DNA of 64,000 nucleotides from an uncultured Roseburia sp. (GTDB lineage: Bacteria > Bacillota > Clostridia > Lachnospirales > Lachnospiraceae): NCBI GenBank assembly GCA_910587865.1, contig CAJUNX010000001.1, positions 141,243 through 205,242 of the forward strand. Direction: 5' to 3'. Positions 15,987 to 25,226 of this stretch are shown piece after piece. Position 1 is the first letter of the stretch. Each line of letters starts with the position of its first letter. A model generated the notes under the pieces. The model saw only the letters and a program-made list of their open reading frames with translations. It was not told the DNA's origin and did no database searches. Both the position numbers and the translations under genes were made by a program.

Positions 15987-17012
15987 ATGGATTACAAGAA
16001 GTCAGGCGTGGATATTGAGGCGGGCTACCGGTCCGTGGAGCTGATGAAGAAACACGTGCAGGGTACGATGCGGCCAGAGGTGCTGACCGGGCTCGGCGGA
16101 TTTTCCGGCGCGTTTTCCATGGAAGCGTTTAAAACGATGGAAAAACCGACGCTGGTGTCAGGGACGGACGGGGTCGGAACGAAGTTAAAGCTGGCATTTC
16201 TTTTGGACCGGCACGATACGGTCGGCATCGACTGCGTTGCCATGTGTGTCAACGATATCGCGTGCGCCGGAGGTGAGCCTTTATTTTTCCTGGATTATAT
16301 CGCCTGCGGGAAGAATTACCCGGAAAAGATCGCATCCATCGTCAGCGGCGTGGCGGAGGGCTGTAAGCAGGCCGGCGCGGCGTTAATCGGCGGCGAGACG
16401 GCGGAGATGCCGGGCTTTTACCCGGAGGATGAGTATGATCTCGCCGGATTTGCGGTGGGGGTGGTTGACGAGAAGAATATCATCACCGGTGCGGATGTAA
16501 AAACCGGGGACGTGCTGATCGGCATGGCGTCCTCCGGCGTGCACTCGAACGGATTCTCTCTGGTGAGGAAGATTTTCCCGATGGAGACCGCGGCGCTGAA
16601 AACGCATTATGACGCACTTGGAACGACGCTTGGCGATGCGCTGCTCGCACCGACGAAGATCTATGTGAAAGCGCTTCGACAGATAAAGGAAGCCGGTGTC
16701 CGCATCAGGGCGTGCAGCCATATCACGGGCGGCGGATTTTATGAGAATATTCCGCGGATGCTGCCGGACGGAAAACTGGCGGTGGTCAAAAAGAACAGCT
16801 ATGAGGTGCCGGCGATCTTTGGCATGCTTGCGCGCGACGGGGGCGTGGAGGAGCAGGTGATGTACAACACCTACAATATGGGGATCGGTATGGTGCTCGC
16901 CGTGGATTCATCCGATGTGGAGAAAACGATGGACGCCATCCGTGCGGCCGGCGAGACGCCGCATATCATCGGCGAGATCGCGGACGGTGAAAAAGGAGTG
17001 ACGTTATGTTAA
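15987..17012 (+). CDS. purM: Phosphoribosylformylglycinamidine cyclo-ligase (AIR synthetase)
   Basis: 341 residues. Purine synthesis step 5: ATP-dependent ring closure of FGAM to AIR. Typical PurM features are present: the N-terminal DYKKSGVDIEAGYRSVELMK, the GTDGVGTKLKLAF block, the DCVAMCVNDI block and the C-terminal ITGGGFYENIPRMLP. Full length for the family. GGAGG lies about 9 nt before the ATG. The stop overlaps the purN start by 7 nt, so the two are co-translated. First gene of a purM-purN-purD operon. Confidence 0.97.
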   Translation: MDYKKSGVDIEAGYRSVELMKKHVQGTMRPEVLTGLGGFSGAFSMEAFKTMEKPTLVSGTDGVGTKLKLAFLLDRHDTVGIDCVAMCVNDIACAGGEPLFFLDYIACGKNYPEKIASIVSGVAEGCKQAGAALIGGETAEMPGFYPEDEYDLAGFAVGVVDEKNIITGADVKTGDVLIGMASSGVHSNGFSLVRKIFPMETAALKTHYDALGTTLGDALLAPTKIYVKALRQIKEAGVRIRACSHITGGGFYENIPRMLPDGKLAVVKKNSYEVPAIFGMLARDGGVEEQVMYNTYNMGIGMVLAVDSSDVEKTMDAIRAAGETPHIIGEIADGEKGVTLC

Positions 17013-17632
17013 GAATAGCGGTACTGGTATCCGGCGGGGGCACCAATCTGCAGGCGATCATGGATGCCATGGACAGCGGGAAGATCACGGGAGCGGAAAT
17101 TGCCGTGGTCATCAGCAACAACAAAAACGCCCGCGCGCTCACACGCGCGGCGGAACACGGGATAAAGGCAGTCTGTATCTCACCGAAGGAGTATGAGAGC
17201 AGGGCGGAATTTAACGAGGCGTTTCTCGCAAAGCTGAATTCCTGTAAGGTGGATCTCATTGTACTGGCCGGTTTTCTCGTAGTGCTGCCGGAGCAGATGA
17301 TCCAGAGCTACCCGAACCGGATCATCAACATTCACCCGTCACTGATTCCCTCTTTCTGCGGGACCGGTTATTACGGGTTAAAGGTGCATGAGGCTGCGCT
17401 CGCCCGCGGGGTGAAGCTCACAGGTGCGACGGTGCACTTCGTCGACGAGGGCACGGATACCGGGCCGATCATCTTGCAGAAGGCGGTGGAGGTGCGCGAG
17501 GGGGATACCCCGGAGATTCTGCAGCGCCGCGTGATGGAAGAGGCGGAGTGGGTGATCCTGCCGCGCGCGATTGATCTGATTGCGAATCAAAAAGTGTCCG
17601 TGGCGGACGGACATGTGACGATCCGGGCATAG
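17006..17632 (+). CDS. purN: Phosphoribosylglycinamide formyltransferase (GART)
   Basis: 208 residues. Transfers a formyl group from 10-formyl-tetrahydrofolate to GAR. The N-terminal VLVSGGGTNLQAIMDA, the catalytic Asn-His block NIHPSLIPSFCGTGYYG and the catalytic Asp block TVHFVDEGTDTGPII are all intact. Normal length. The ATG lies within the end of purM (7-nt overlap). The gap to purD (147 nt) holds a repeated hairpin segment. Confidence 0.97.
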   Translation: MLRIAVLVSGGGTNLQAIMDAMDSGKITGAEIAVVISNNKNARALTRAAEHGIKAVCISPKEYESRAEFNEAFLAKLNSCKVDLIVLAGFLVVLPEQMIQSYPNRIINIHPSLIPSFCGTGYYGLKVHEAALARGVKLTGATVHFVDEGTDTGPIILQKAVEVREGDTPEILQRRVMEEAEWVILPRAIDLIANQKVSVADGHVTIRA

Positions 17633-17635
17633 GCA

Positions 17636-17727
17636 GCCGCTTTGCGGCACAGGGAGCTGCTTTGCGGCAGAGAGGGGCTGAACAGAGCGCTGCAATGCAG
17701 AATGCCGCTTTGCGGCACAGGGAGCTG
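17636..17727 (+). repeat. 24-bp direct repeat with GCCGC-TTT-GCGGC hairpins (purN-purD gap)
   Basis: The same 24 bases lie at 17636-17659 and 17704-17727 (period 68). Each copy begins with a GCCGC-TTT-GCGGC stem-loop, and a related GCTGCTTTGCGGC lies between. The array starts 4 nt after the purN stop. Confidence 0.85.
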
Positions 17728-17779
17728 TCGGGCTGCGCGAGAGCGGTCAGCCACGGACACTGGAATGGAGGAGACGGCA

Positions 17780-19054
17780 ATGAAAGTACTGGTAGTAGGA
17801 AGCGGCGGAAGAGAGCATGCGATCGTGACGGCCGCAGCGAAGAACCCGCGTGTGGAGAAGATTTACTGTGCGCCGGGCAATGCGGGGATTGCGGCGCTGG
17901 CGGAATGTGTGCCGCTCGGTGCGATGGAGTTTGACAGGCTGGCCGCGTTTGCGAAGGAGCGCGGGATCGACTTTACCATCATCGGCATGGACGATCCGCT
18001 TGTGGGCGGTATCGTGGATGTGTTTGAGTCGGAGGGACTGCGCGTGTTCGGGCCGCGGAAAAATGCGGCGATTCTGGAGGGCTCGAAGGCGTTTTCCAAG
18101 GATCTGATGAAAAAATACGGGATTCCGACAGCGGCTTACGAGAAATTCTGCTCGCCAGAGGACGCGCTTTCCTATCTTGAGACGGCAAAGCTGCCGGTCG
18201 TGTTAAAGGCGGACGGGCTTGCGCTCGGAAAGGGCGTTCTGATCTGCAATACGCTGGACGAGGCAAAAGCCGGCGTGAAGGAGCTGATGGAGGACAGGAA
18301 GTTCGGCGACGCGGGAAATACCATTGTCGTCGAAGAATTTATGACAGGCCGCGAGGTCTCGGTGCTCTCCTTTGTCGACGGAAAGACGATCCGCATCATG
18401 TCCTCCGCACAGGATCACAAGCGGGCGAAGGACGGGAACGAGGGACTGAATACCGGAGGAATGGGCACCTTTTCCCCAAGTCCGTTTTACACGCCGGAGG
18501 TGGACGCCTTCTGTAAGGAGCATATCTACCAGGCGACCGTCGACGCGATGGCGGCGGAGGGACGCCCGTTTACCGGGGTGATTTTCTTTGGCCTGATGCT
18601 CACGGAGGACGGGCCGAAGGTGCTTGAGTACAACGCCAGGTTCGGCGACCCGGAGGCGCAGGTGGTGCTGCCCCGCATGAAGAATGACATGATTGAGGTC
18701 ATGGAGGCGTGTGTGGACGGAAGGCTTGACGAGGTGGAGCTGGAATTTACGGACAACGCCGCGGTCTGCGTGGTGCTCGCATCGGACGGCTACCCGCTCT
18801 CCTACGAAAAGGGACTGCCGATCGAAGGGCTGAACCGGTTTGATGAAAAGAGCGATTATTTCTGTTTCCACGCCGGGACAAAGGCCGGTGAGGACGGGCA
18901 GATCGTGACAAACGGCGGCCGTGTGCTCGGGATCACGGCGATCGGAAAGGATTTGAAGGAGGCCCGCGCGAAAGCTTATGAGGCGACGGAGTGGGTCGGT
19001 TTTGCCAATAAATATATGCGTCATGATATCGGACAGGCGATTGACGAGGCATAA
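17780..19054 (+). CDS. purD: Phosphoribosylamine-glycine ligase (GAR synthetase)
   Basis: 424 residues. ATP-grasp enzyme that joins glycine to phosphoribosylamine. Visible features: MKVLVVGSGGREHAI at the N terminus, the ATP-grasp segment LPVVLKADGLALGKGV, DHKRAKDGNEGLNTGGMG, and the metal/ATP site EYNARFGDPEAQVVLPRM. Normal length. I chose ATG 17780 because GGAGGAG lies about 8 nt upstream; the frame is open for 46 further codons upstream through the repeat, but those have no homology to PurD. Last gene of the purine operon. Confidence 0.97.
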   Translation: MKVLVVGSGGREHAIVTAAAKNPRVEKIYCAPGNAGIAALAECVPLGAMEFDRLAAFAKERGIDFTIIGMDDPLVGGIVDVFESEGLRVFGPRKNAAILEGSKAFSKDLMKKYGIPTAAYEKFCSPEDALSYLETAKLPVVLKADGLALGKGVLICNTLDEAKAGVKELMEDRKFGDAGNTIVVEEFMTGREVSVLSFVDGKTIRIMSSAQDHKRAKDGNEGLNTGGMGTFSPSPFYTPEVDAFCKEHIYQATVDAMAAEGRPFTGVIFFGLMLTEDGPKVLEYNARFGDPEAQVVLPRMKNDMIEVMEACVDGRLDEVELEFTDNAAVCVVLASDGYPLSYEKGLPIEGLNRFDEKSDYFCFHAGTKAGEDGQIVTNGGRVLGITAIGKDLKEARAKAYEATEWVGFANKYMRHDIGQAIDEA

Positions 19055-19118
19055 GCATATCGAGGCGGAAGAAGAATGCGACAGGAGACAGAAACGCTCC
19101 TGCCGCATTTGTGGTATG

Positions 19119-19297
19119 GGGCCCGGGAAAGCGGAGGAGCCTGACCGGGCCGGCGTGCGAAGGGGCCCGGGAATGCCGGGGCTTTGGAGGGCGGAGGCGC
19201 CTGACCGGGCCGGCGTGCGAAGGGGCCCGGGAAAGCCGGAGGCTCTGGAGGGCGGAGGAGCCTGACCAGCCGCGGCGTGCGTGTGCGAAGGGCCCGG
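19119..19297 (+). repeat. 60-bp tandem repeat between purD and the response regulator
   Basis: Two full units (19140-19199, 19200-19260) with partial units at both ends (19119-19139, 19261-19297); nearly identical, very GC-rich. Each contains GGGCCCGGG and CCGGGCCGG palindromes and a GGAGGGCGGAGG segment. It fills most of the gap, so the next gene's ribosome site lies just past it. Confidence 0.9.
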
Positions 19298-19322
19298 TTT
19301 TGTCTGTGAGAGGGGGGAGACG

Positions 19323-20114
19323 ATGTACCGCGTACTGGTAGCGGATGATGAGCGCTGGATCCGCAAGGGGATTGTAAAAATGATTGATGCACAGGCGCTT
19401 GATATCAGTGAGATCTATGAAGCCGACAGTGTGACTGCGGCGCTTCACGAGTTTGAACTTCACAGGCCGGATATTATTCTCTCTGATGTGATGTTTCCGG
19501 CGGAAAACGGATGCACCTTCTGCGAACAGGTATTTGCGATCCGGCCGGAAACGAGGATCGTGATGATATCGGCGCATGACAATTTTGAGTTCGCGCGCAG
19601 GAGCATCAAATTTCAGGCCGTGGATTATCTGTTAAAACCCGTGAGCAGAGAACAGTTAAACCAGGTGCTTCGCCAGTGCATCGAACAGCTTGAGAAGCAT
19701 CCGGACAGGGAGAGGGGAGACGTGCGGAAAAGCGTGACGGAGCCGGAGCGCGGGCTGCGTGACGGGGAGGAGGATTCCAGAAAGCAGATCGAGGCTCTGA
19801 TGAAATACATCAGGGAGAACCTGACCGAGCGGTATACGCTGCCTGAGATGGCCGCGGCGTGCTGTCTGTCAGAGGTCTATTTTTCCAATCTGTTCAAAAA
19901 AGTATCCGGGATGTCGCCCACAAATTTTATCGCTTCCGTGCGCATGGAGAAAGCCTGCGAGCTGATCGCCTCTACGGACTGGAAGATGGTAAAGATCGCG
20001 CAGCAGGTCGGATACACGGATTACCAGTATTTCACAAAGGTATTTAAGCGGGTGACGGGACAGACGCCCGGGGAATACAGGGAGACGGTGCACAGGGAGT
20101 ATGGGGATGATTAA
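19323..20114 (+). CDS. Response regulator, YesN/AraC type
   Basis: 263 residues. N-terminal receiver domain (YRVLVADDERWIRKGIVKMI; phosphoacceptor Asp in RPDIILSDVMFP, about residue 54; Lys in DYLLKPVS) and C-terminal AraC-type double helix-turn-helix (from about 160; YFSNLFKKVSGMSP and DYQYFTKVFKRVTGQTPGEYR). YesN-like regulators control nearby carbohydrate transport genes. ATG 19323 has a GGGGGGAGA site. The stop lies inside the sensor kinase start region, so the two are coupled. The likely target is the importer at 23.4-26.7 kb. Confidence 0.94.
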   Translation: MYRVLVADDERWIRKGIVKMIDAQALDISEIYEADSVTAALHEFELHRPDIILSDVMFPAENGCTFCEQVFAIRPETRIVMISAHDNFEFARRSIKFQAVDYLLKPVSREQLNQVLRQCIEQLEKHPDRERGDVRKSVTEPERGLRDGEEDSRKQIEALMKYIRENLTERYTLPEMAAACCLSEVYFSNLFKKVSGMSPTNFIASVRMEKACELIASTDWKMVKIAQQVGYTDYQYFTKVFKRVTGQTPGEYRETVHREYGDD

Positions 20115-21924
20115 AAAACTGACGGGGTGCTTCGGAAGAATCCCGATCCGGTACAAACTACTTCTGACGTTTCTGTTTCTGCTTCTCGTGATCGCGGTGG
20201 GCATTACCTTTTCGCTTCATTTTTATAATCAGCGTTTTATCCGCAATATGATTCTGGAAAAAAATCAGCAGATGATGCGGGATATGAACGCGGAATTAAA
20301 CAGCATTTACGACAAAATCGATCAGGTATATATCACGATCAGCAACCAGGATCTGTATCAGATTTTTTTAAAACCGGATGAGGAAACTGTCACGGATTTT
20401 CAGGTGATACAAAAAGAGTTAAAGTACAAAAACACGGTGAGAGACCTCATCAATGCGAATAATCTGCAGCGGTATGTGGACGGGACGCTGCTTTTTGCAA
20501 ATGAATCGCTTTGGACATATGTGGGGACGGGAAGTGTGAACCGGGAGTTTGACATCGCATCCGCCGGCTGGTATGAGCAGTTTGGAACAAGCAGTACGGG
20601 CCGCCTGATTTACGGGCCGCTCGTGGAGGATTTTAAAGCGGTAAACACCAGAAAAAACGAGGTGTTTTATTTTATGCGGAGATGGCATATCCCGCAGAGC
20701 AGCGGCATATCCGCGGGGGAGAAGCCCTTTATTCTGTTCAGCATCAATATCCAGGTGTTCGTCGATATTTTCCGGCAGTTTTCGGGGGAGACAAAGACCG
20801 TGCTGGCGATGGATGCAGACGGAAACGTACTGTTTTCCGTAAATATGGAGGAGGACGCAGGACAGGAGATCCTGGCGCTGATTCAGGCGCACAGGACGGA
20901 GCTGAACAGACAGGGCGCCTGGTTTGACAGACAGTGGGCGGTTACGGGGATGACGAACCAGAAATTCGGGTGGGAGATTTATTCCGCGGAATCCACCAGA
21001 GATACCTTTCGGGATATGAACCGGCTGATCCGAAATATCTATCTGATTATTCTTTGCGCCGGCGCGGCGGCGATCCTTCTGGCGCTGTATCTGACCAGGA
21101 AAATCATCATGCCACTGGCGGATTTAAACCGGATGATGGATCAGATCGAGGAGAAGGACGTCTACCTGGATGTGAAAAGCCAGGACGAGCTGGGGCAGAT
21201 CGGAGAGCGGTTTAACCGGATGAAACGCCGGATGCAGGAGATGACGGAGCGGATGTACCTGAGTCTCATGCAGGAAAAAGAAGCGCAGATCAGTGCGCTG
21301 CAGGCGCAGATCAACCCGCATTTCCTCTACAATACGCTGGATAATATCTATTGTATCGCCCAGCTGGAAGGCAGCGAAGATATCATCCGCCTGACGGAGA
21401 ATCTCTCAAACATGATGCGCTACAGCATCAGCATGAAGCATCACCATGTCCCGCTGGTCAGGGAGCTGGAACATGTAAAAAGCTATGTGGATATTTTAAA
21501 CGTCCGTTTTGACGACTCCATCACGTTAAAAATCCAGGTGGACGAGAATGCCAGAAACATTGAGATCCCGAAGCTGTCCATGCAGCCGCTGGCGGAAAAC
21601 GCCTGGAATCACGGGATCCTTCCAAAAGCGGGCCATCACGGCGTCATTCGTTTTCAGGTGTCAGCGGAGGGGGACGACTGTATCGTCCGTGTGGAGGATG
21701 ACGGGGTCGGCATCACGGAGGAAAAAGCCGCTGAAATAAACCGTGCGCTGGAAAAGGTCTGTTACGACACCACGGTCTCGGACAGCGGCTCCGGGATTGC
21801 GATCCGAAACGTAAACAACCGGATCATGCTTGAGGACGGCGACGGGTACGGCGTGCGCCTCTATCGCCGGGAGGAGGGCGGCTGCCTGGTGGTGGTGCGG
21901 ATGAAGGCGCGCCGGAAGATGTGA
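20107..21924 (+). CDS. YesM-type sensor histidine kinase
   Basis: 605 residues (607 from the alternative ATG at 20101). Order of parts: membrane helix at about 15-38, extracellular sensor (40-305), second helix (about 308-330), HAMP linker (ITMPLADLNRMMDQIEEKD-like segment), His_kinase domain with the phosphorylated His in QAQINPHFLYNTLDNI, N box in PLAENAWNHG and G box DDGVGI. I prefer ATG 20107 for its distance from AGGGAG. It overlaps the response-regulator stop (20112-20114). The ligand is presumably a sugar; inferred from context. Confidence 0.93.
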   Translation: MIKKLTGCFGRIPIRYKLLLTFLFLLLVIAVGITFSLHFYNQRFIRNMILEKNQQMMRDMNAELNSIYDKIDQVYITISNQDLYQIFLKPDEETVTDFQVIQKELKYKNTVRDLINANNLQRYVDGTLLFANESLWTYVGTGSVNREFDIASAGWYEQFGTSSTGRLIYGPLVEDFKAVNTRKNEVFYFMRRWHIPQSSGISAGEKPFILFSINIQVFVDIFRQFSGETKTVLAMDADGNVLFSVNMEEDAGQEILALIQAHRTELNRQGAWFDRQWAVTGMTNQKFGWEIYSAESTRDTFRDMNRLIRNIYLIILCAGAAAILLALYLTRKIIMPLADLNRMMDQIEEKDVYLDVKSQDELGQIGERFNRMKRRMQEMTERMYLSLMQEKEAQISALQAQINPHFLYNTLDNIYCIAQLEGSEDIIRLTENLSNMMRYSISMKHHHVPLVRELEHVKSYVDILNVRFDDSITLKIQVDENARNIEIPKLSMQPLAENAWNHGILPKAGHHGVIRFQVSAEGDDCIVRVEDDGVGITEEKAAEINRALEKVCYDTTVSDSGSGIAIRNVNNRIMLEDGDGYGVRLYRREEGGCLVVVRMKARRKM

Positions 21925-22005
21925 ATTTCCGAAAAGAAGCGAAGATATAAAAAAAGAAGATCGACAGAATGCCGGAACACATGCGGCAGTTTTAGAGGAT
22001 CAGAG

Positions 22006-22033
22006 AAAAAAGCGGGCCTGTCACCGCTTTTTT
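22006..22033. terminator. Bidirectional-looking terminator after the sensor kinase
   Basis: AAAAAAGCGG (22006-22015) pairs with CCGCTTTTTT (22024-22033), 8-nt loop. Confidence 0.85.
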
Positions 22034-22186
22034 GATTGCCGTAAGGATCGCAGAATGAACCGGATAGTTAAAATCGTACACGAACAATCATAAAATCATC
22101 CACTGTTTTTTGTGCAAAACCCCGGTATATTAGAGGAAACAGGACAAAATCATTTGCATTTTTAACAGGCAGGAGAAGGTGAGGGG

Positions 22187-23368
22187 ATGGAATTTCGGGA
22201 AGAACGCATTACGATCACACATACGGCCGACGAGTATGACAGGTATCTGAATGCCGTCGTGCCTCCGGTGTTTTTAAATTCTCTGCATGTGTACGACCGG
22301 TTCGAGGATTACCGGGAGGCGGCGTCGAACCCGTGCCGGGAAGGCAGCTATGTATACGGGCGCGACGGCAATCCGACGGTACATATGTTAGAGAGAAAGA
22401 TCGCGGAGTTAGAGCACGGCGCGCGGGCAGTCGCATTCGCATCCGGTATGGGGGCCGCTGCGGCAGCGATTATGGCCACCTGCCAGTCGGGAAGCCATGT
22501 GATCTGTATGCGGGATGTGTATCAGCCCGTAAAACGGTTTTTAAACAATTTCTGTGTGCCGCGGTTCGGGATGACGGTCACGTATGTGTCCGGCAATGAT
22601 TTGGATGAGATGGAGACCGCCATAAAAAAGCCGGGATCGTCGCTTGTGATTCTGGAGAGCCCCGCGACATTTGTCTTCCGGGTGGTGGATCTTACTGAAA
22701 TCGCGAAGCTGGCCCACCGGTACGGCGTTAAGACCTATGTCGACAACACCTGTCTGACGCCGCTGTTTCAGAAGCCGCTGGACATGGGGATCGACATTTC
22801 CATGCACACCATATCGAAATACATCGGGGGACACAGCGATCTGATCGGAGGGGTGCTCGTCTCAAAGGACGAGGAGCTGATGTGCAGCATCATCACGACC
22901 GTCCGGGAGTGGTACGCAAGCATTCTGGGGCCGATGGAGGCGTGGCTGGCGATCCGGGGACTGCGGACGCTGCCGGTCCGCATCATGGAGCACCAGCGGA
23001 CGGGGATGGCGGTGGCGGAGTGGCTCACGCGGCATCCTAAGGTAAAACGGGTCCACTACACGGGGCTTGCCTCACATCCGCAGGCGGATCTGATCCGAAA
23101 GCAGCAGAAGGGCCACACCAGCTTAATGAGCGTCGAGCTGGACGCGGATCCGGATGCGGCGGTGGCGTTTATCAACCGTCTGCGCCTGTTCGAGAAGGGC
23201 TGTTCGTGGGGAGGGTATGAGAGCCTTGCGCTTGTCCCGCTGTATGCGGCAAAAGAGGAAGAGATCGCGTTTCTTAAGGCGGAGCGCGGCCTGATCCGGC
23301 TGTACTGCGGCCTGGAGGGAACTGAAAATCTGGTGGATGATCTTGAGAGCGCGTTTCGCGGCATGTAG
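22187..23368 (+). CDS. Cys/Met metabolism PLP-dependent enzyme (cystathionine synthase/lyase-like)
   Basis: 393 residues. The PLP lysine lies in SMHTISKYIGGHSDLIGG, typical of the Cys/Met metabolism family (MetB, MetC, MGL). Other family blocks: YGRDGNPTVHMLERKIAELEHG, AFASGMGAAAAAIMA, and YVDNTCLTPLFQKPLDMGIDI. Which reaction it catalyses (gamma-synthase, beta- or gamma-lyase) cannot be read from these motifs. It lies between a two-component pair and a sugar importer with sulfatase, an unusual setting that may tie it to sulfur handling. ATG 22187 has AGGAG 11 nt upstream. A GTG-started permease follows 46 nt later. Confidence 0.88.
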   Translation: MEFREERITITHTADEYDRYLNAVVPPVFLNSLHVYDRFEDYREAASNPCREGSYVYGRDGNPTVHMLERKIAELEHGARAVAFASGMGAAAAAIMATCQSGSHVICMRDVYQPVKRFLNNFCVPRFGMTVTYVSGNDLDEMETAIKKPGSSLVILESPATFVFRVVDLTEIAKLAHRYGVKTYVDNTCLTPLFQKPLDMGIDISMHTISKYIGGHSDLIGGVLVSKDEELMCSIITTVREWYASILGPMEAWLAIRGLRTLPVRIMEHQRTGMAVAEWLTRHPKVKRVHYTGLASHPQADLIRKQQKGHTSLMSVELDADPDAAVAFINRLRLFEKGCSWGGYESLALVPLYAAKEEEIAFLKAERGLIRLYCGLEGTENLVDDLESAFRGM

Positions 23369-23414
23369 CATGGACGTAAGACGCGCTGGAGGAAAGGAAG
23401 AGAGGAGGGGGAAG

Positions 23415-24323
23415 GTGAAGAAAAAGAAAACTCCGTGGCAGTACGCAAAACCATATCTTTTTTTACTGCCGATCTATGCTCTGATGGTGATATTTAAATA
23501 CATTCCGTTCGGGATGGCGGTGGAAAAATCGTTTTTTACCTGGAACGGAACCAATGTGAATCAGTTTGCGGGCCTGGCAAATTATGCGCAGGCATTCCGG
23601 GATCCCGTGTTTATGGACAGTCTGAAAAACGTCGGCATCATAGCCGTAGCGTATGTGCTGATTGTCCTGACGATTCCGATTCTGGCGGCGGAGCTTTTGT
23701 ATGCCGTGCGCTCCAGGAGAAAGCAGTACGTCATACGGACCGCGTTTACATTTCCGATGGTGGTTCCCGGCGTGGTGATCATTCTGTTGTGGAAATGGCT
23801 TATGGCGGGCGACAACGGCGTGATCAACAATGTGCTGATGTCCATGGGACTTGAGGAGATGGCGATGCCGTGGCTCGGGAGCACAAAGACGGCGCTCGGT
23901 TCGGTCATCGCGGTGGGATTTCCGTGGCTTGGGAGCGCGACGCTCGGCGGCCTGCAGTTTCTGCTCTATTACGGGGCGCTGCAGAGCACTTCTTCCGACC
24001 TGTTTGAGGCGGCGCAGATCGACGGAGCCAATATCGTGCAGCGTTTTTTCCGCATCGATCTTCCCATCCTCGCAAGTCAGATGAAGCTTGCCGTCACGCT
24101 TGCCATCATCAATGCGGTGCAGGTGTTTGACACGGTGTTTATCCTGACGAAGGGCGGACCCGGAACGGCGACCATCACGCCCTCGGTCGTGCTTTACGAA
24201 CAGGGATTTACATACAAAAAAATGGGGTATTCTTCCGCGGTCGGCGTGATTATGTTTGCGATCATCATGATCCTGACAGTGATCAACCAGACGATGATGA
24301 AGAATACGGAAAAAATGGATTAG
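23415..24323 (+). CDS. Sugar ABC transporter permease (MalF/UgpA-like)
   Basis: 302 residues, six predicted membrane helices; the first is in YLFLLPIYALMVIFKYIPFG. The cytoplasmic EAA loop that contacts the ATPase is EAAQIDGANIVQRFFRIDLPIL. The start is taken as GTG 23415 just after GAGGAGGGGG; the frame upstream (to 23337) overlaps the previous gene and has no homology. Forms a CUT1-type importer with the next two genes. No ATPase gene is in the cluster, so a shared MsmX-type ATPase is expected. Confidence 0.92.
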   Translation: MKKKKTPWQYAKPYLFLLPIYALMVIFKYIPFGMAVEKSFFTWNGTNVNQFAGLANYAQAFRDPVFMDSLKNVGIIAVAYVLIVLTIPILAAELLYAVRSRRKQYVIRTAFTFPMVVPGVVIILLWKWLMAGDNGVINNVLMSMGLEEMAMPWLGSTKTALGSVIAVGFPWLGSATLGGLQFLLYYGALQSTSSDLFEAAQIDGANIVQRFFRIDLPILASQMKLAVTLAIINAVQVFDTVFILTKGGPGTATITPSVVLYEQGFTYKKMGYSSAVGVIMFAIIMILTVINQTMMKNTEKMD

Positions 24324-24336
24324 GAGGAAGCGGAAT

Positions 24337-25155
24337 ATGAGTAAAGTTGTAAGTGTATTCAGCCGTGTGCTGCTGGGATTTCTGCTGGTTCTCACCCTGC
24401 TTCCGTTTTATCTTCTGGTCATCAATGCGTTTAAGTCGCAGACCGAGATTATTTTAAATCCGTTCCGGTGGGCATCGTCGTGGCAGTTTCAGAATTTTGC
24501 GAAGGCGGCGCCGCAGATTTACCGTCCCATGGCAAATACACTGTTTGTCACGGTTGCGGTGATCGGAATCACGCTTCTGGTGTCGCTTCTGGCCAGCTAT
24601 GCGTTTGTCCGGTACGAGCGGTTTTTCGGCAAGGAAATCCTGTATTTCGGAATCGTGGCGCTTTTGATGATCCCGGGGTTTGTCATGCTGATTCCGCAGT
24701 TTGTGCAGATCACGAAGCTGGGATTATATAATACGTTTCTGGGGCTGATTCTGCCGCCGGCAGCCTATCAGGTGGCCATGGGCACGTTCCTGACAAGGAC
24801 GTCCATGGAAGCGATTCCCAAAAGCCTGTTTGAGGCCGCGGAGATCGAGGGGGCGAACGACATGGATATTCTGACGCGGGTGGCGATCCCGCTGTCAAAG
24901 CCGATCATGGCTACCGTGACGATCATGACAGGGCTGAATGCGTGGAATAATTACATCTGGCCTTTGGTCTCCTCGTCCGGCGAGAAGACGCAGCAGATCG
25001 CGGTGGCGCTGACGAAAATCGTCGTGTCGGTTTCGGACGGAAAGGGAGTGGAGTTTGCGGCTTATATCATTGCGTCCATGCCGCTGATCATCCTGTTTTG
25101 TTTCGCGAGCAAGTACTTTGTGGAAGGTCTGACCTCGGGCGCGGTAAAGGGGTAA
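24337..25155 (+). CDS. Sugar ABC transporter permease (MalG/UgpE-like)
   Basis: 272 residues with six membrane helices and the EAA loop EAAEIEGANDMDILTRVAIPLSKP. It begins 13 nt after the previous permease, with GGAGG before the ATG. The C terminus KYFVEGLTSGAVKG is the classic end of MalG-like proteins. Partner of the preceding permease and the following binding protein. Confidence 0.94.
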   Translation: MSKVVSVFSRVLLGFLLVLTLLPFYLLVINAFKSQTEIILNPFRWASSWQFQNFAKAAPQIYRPMANTLFVTVAVIGITLLVSLLASYAFVRYERFFGKEILYFGIVALLMIPGFVMLIPQFVQITKLGLYNTFLGLILPPAAYQVAMGTFLTRTSMEAIPKSLFEAAEIEGANDMDILTRVAIPLSKPIMATVTIMTGLNAWNNYIWPLVSSSGEKTQQIAVALTKIVVSVSDGKGVEFAAYIIASMPLIILFCFASKYFVEGLTSGAVKG

Positions 25156-25226
25156 CGGGCAAATGCTGCCGCACTTTGCGGGTCAGCTTATTGTAACATC
25201 ATATAAATCAGGAGGAGGAAACAACA

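Noticed and set aside
18203..19366. 387-codon minus-strand frame over purD and the 60-bp repeat
   Set aside because: Opposite purD; remains open only because of GC-rich codon use and because the repeat lacks stops.
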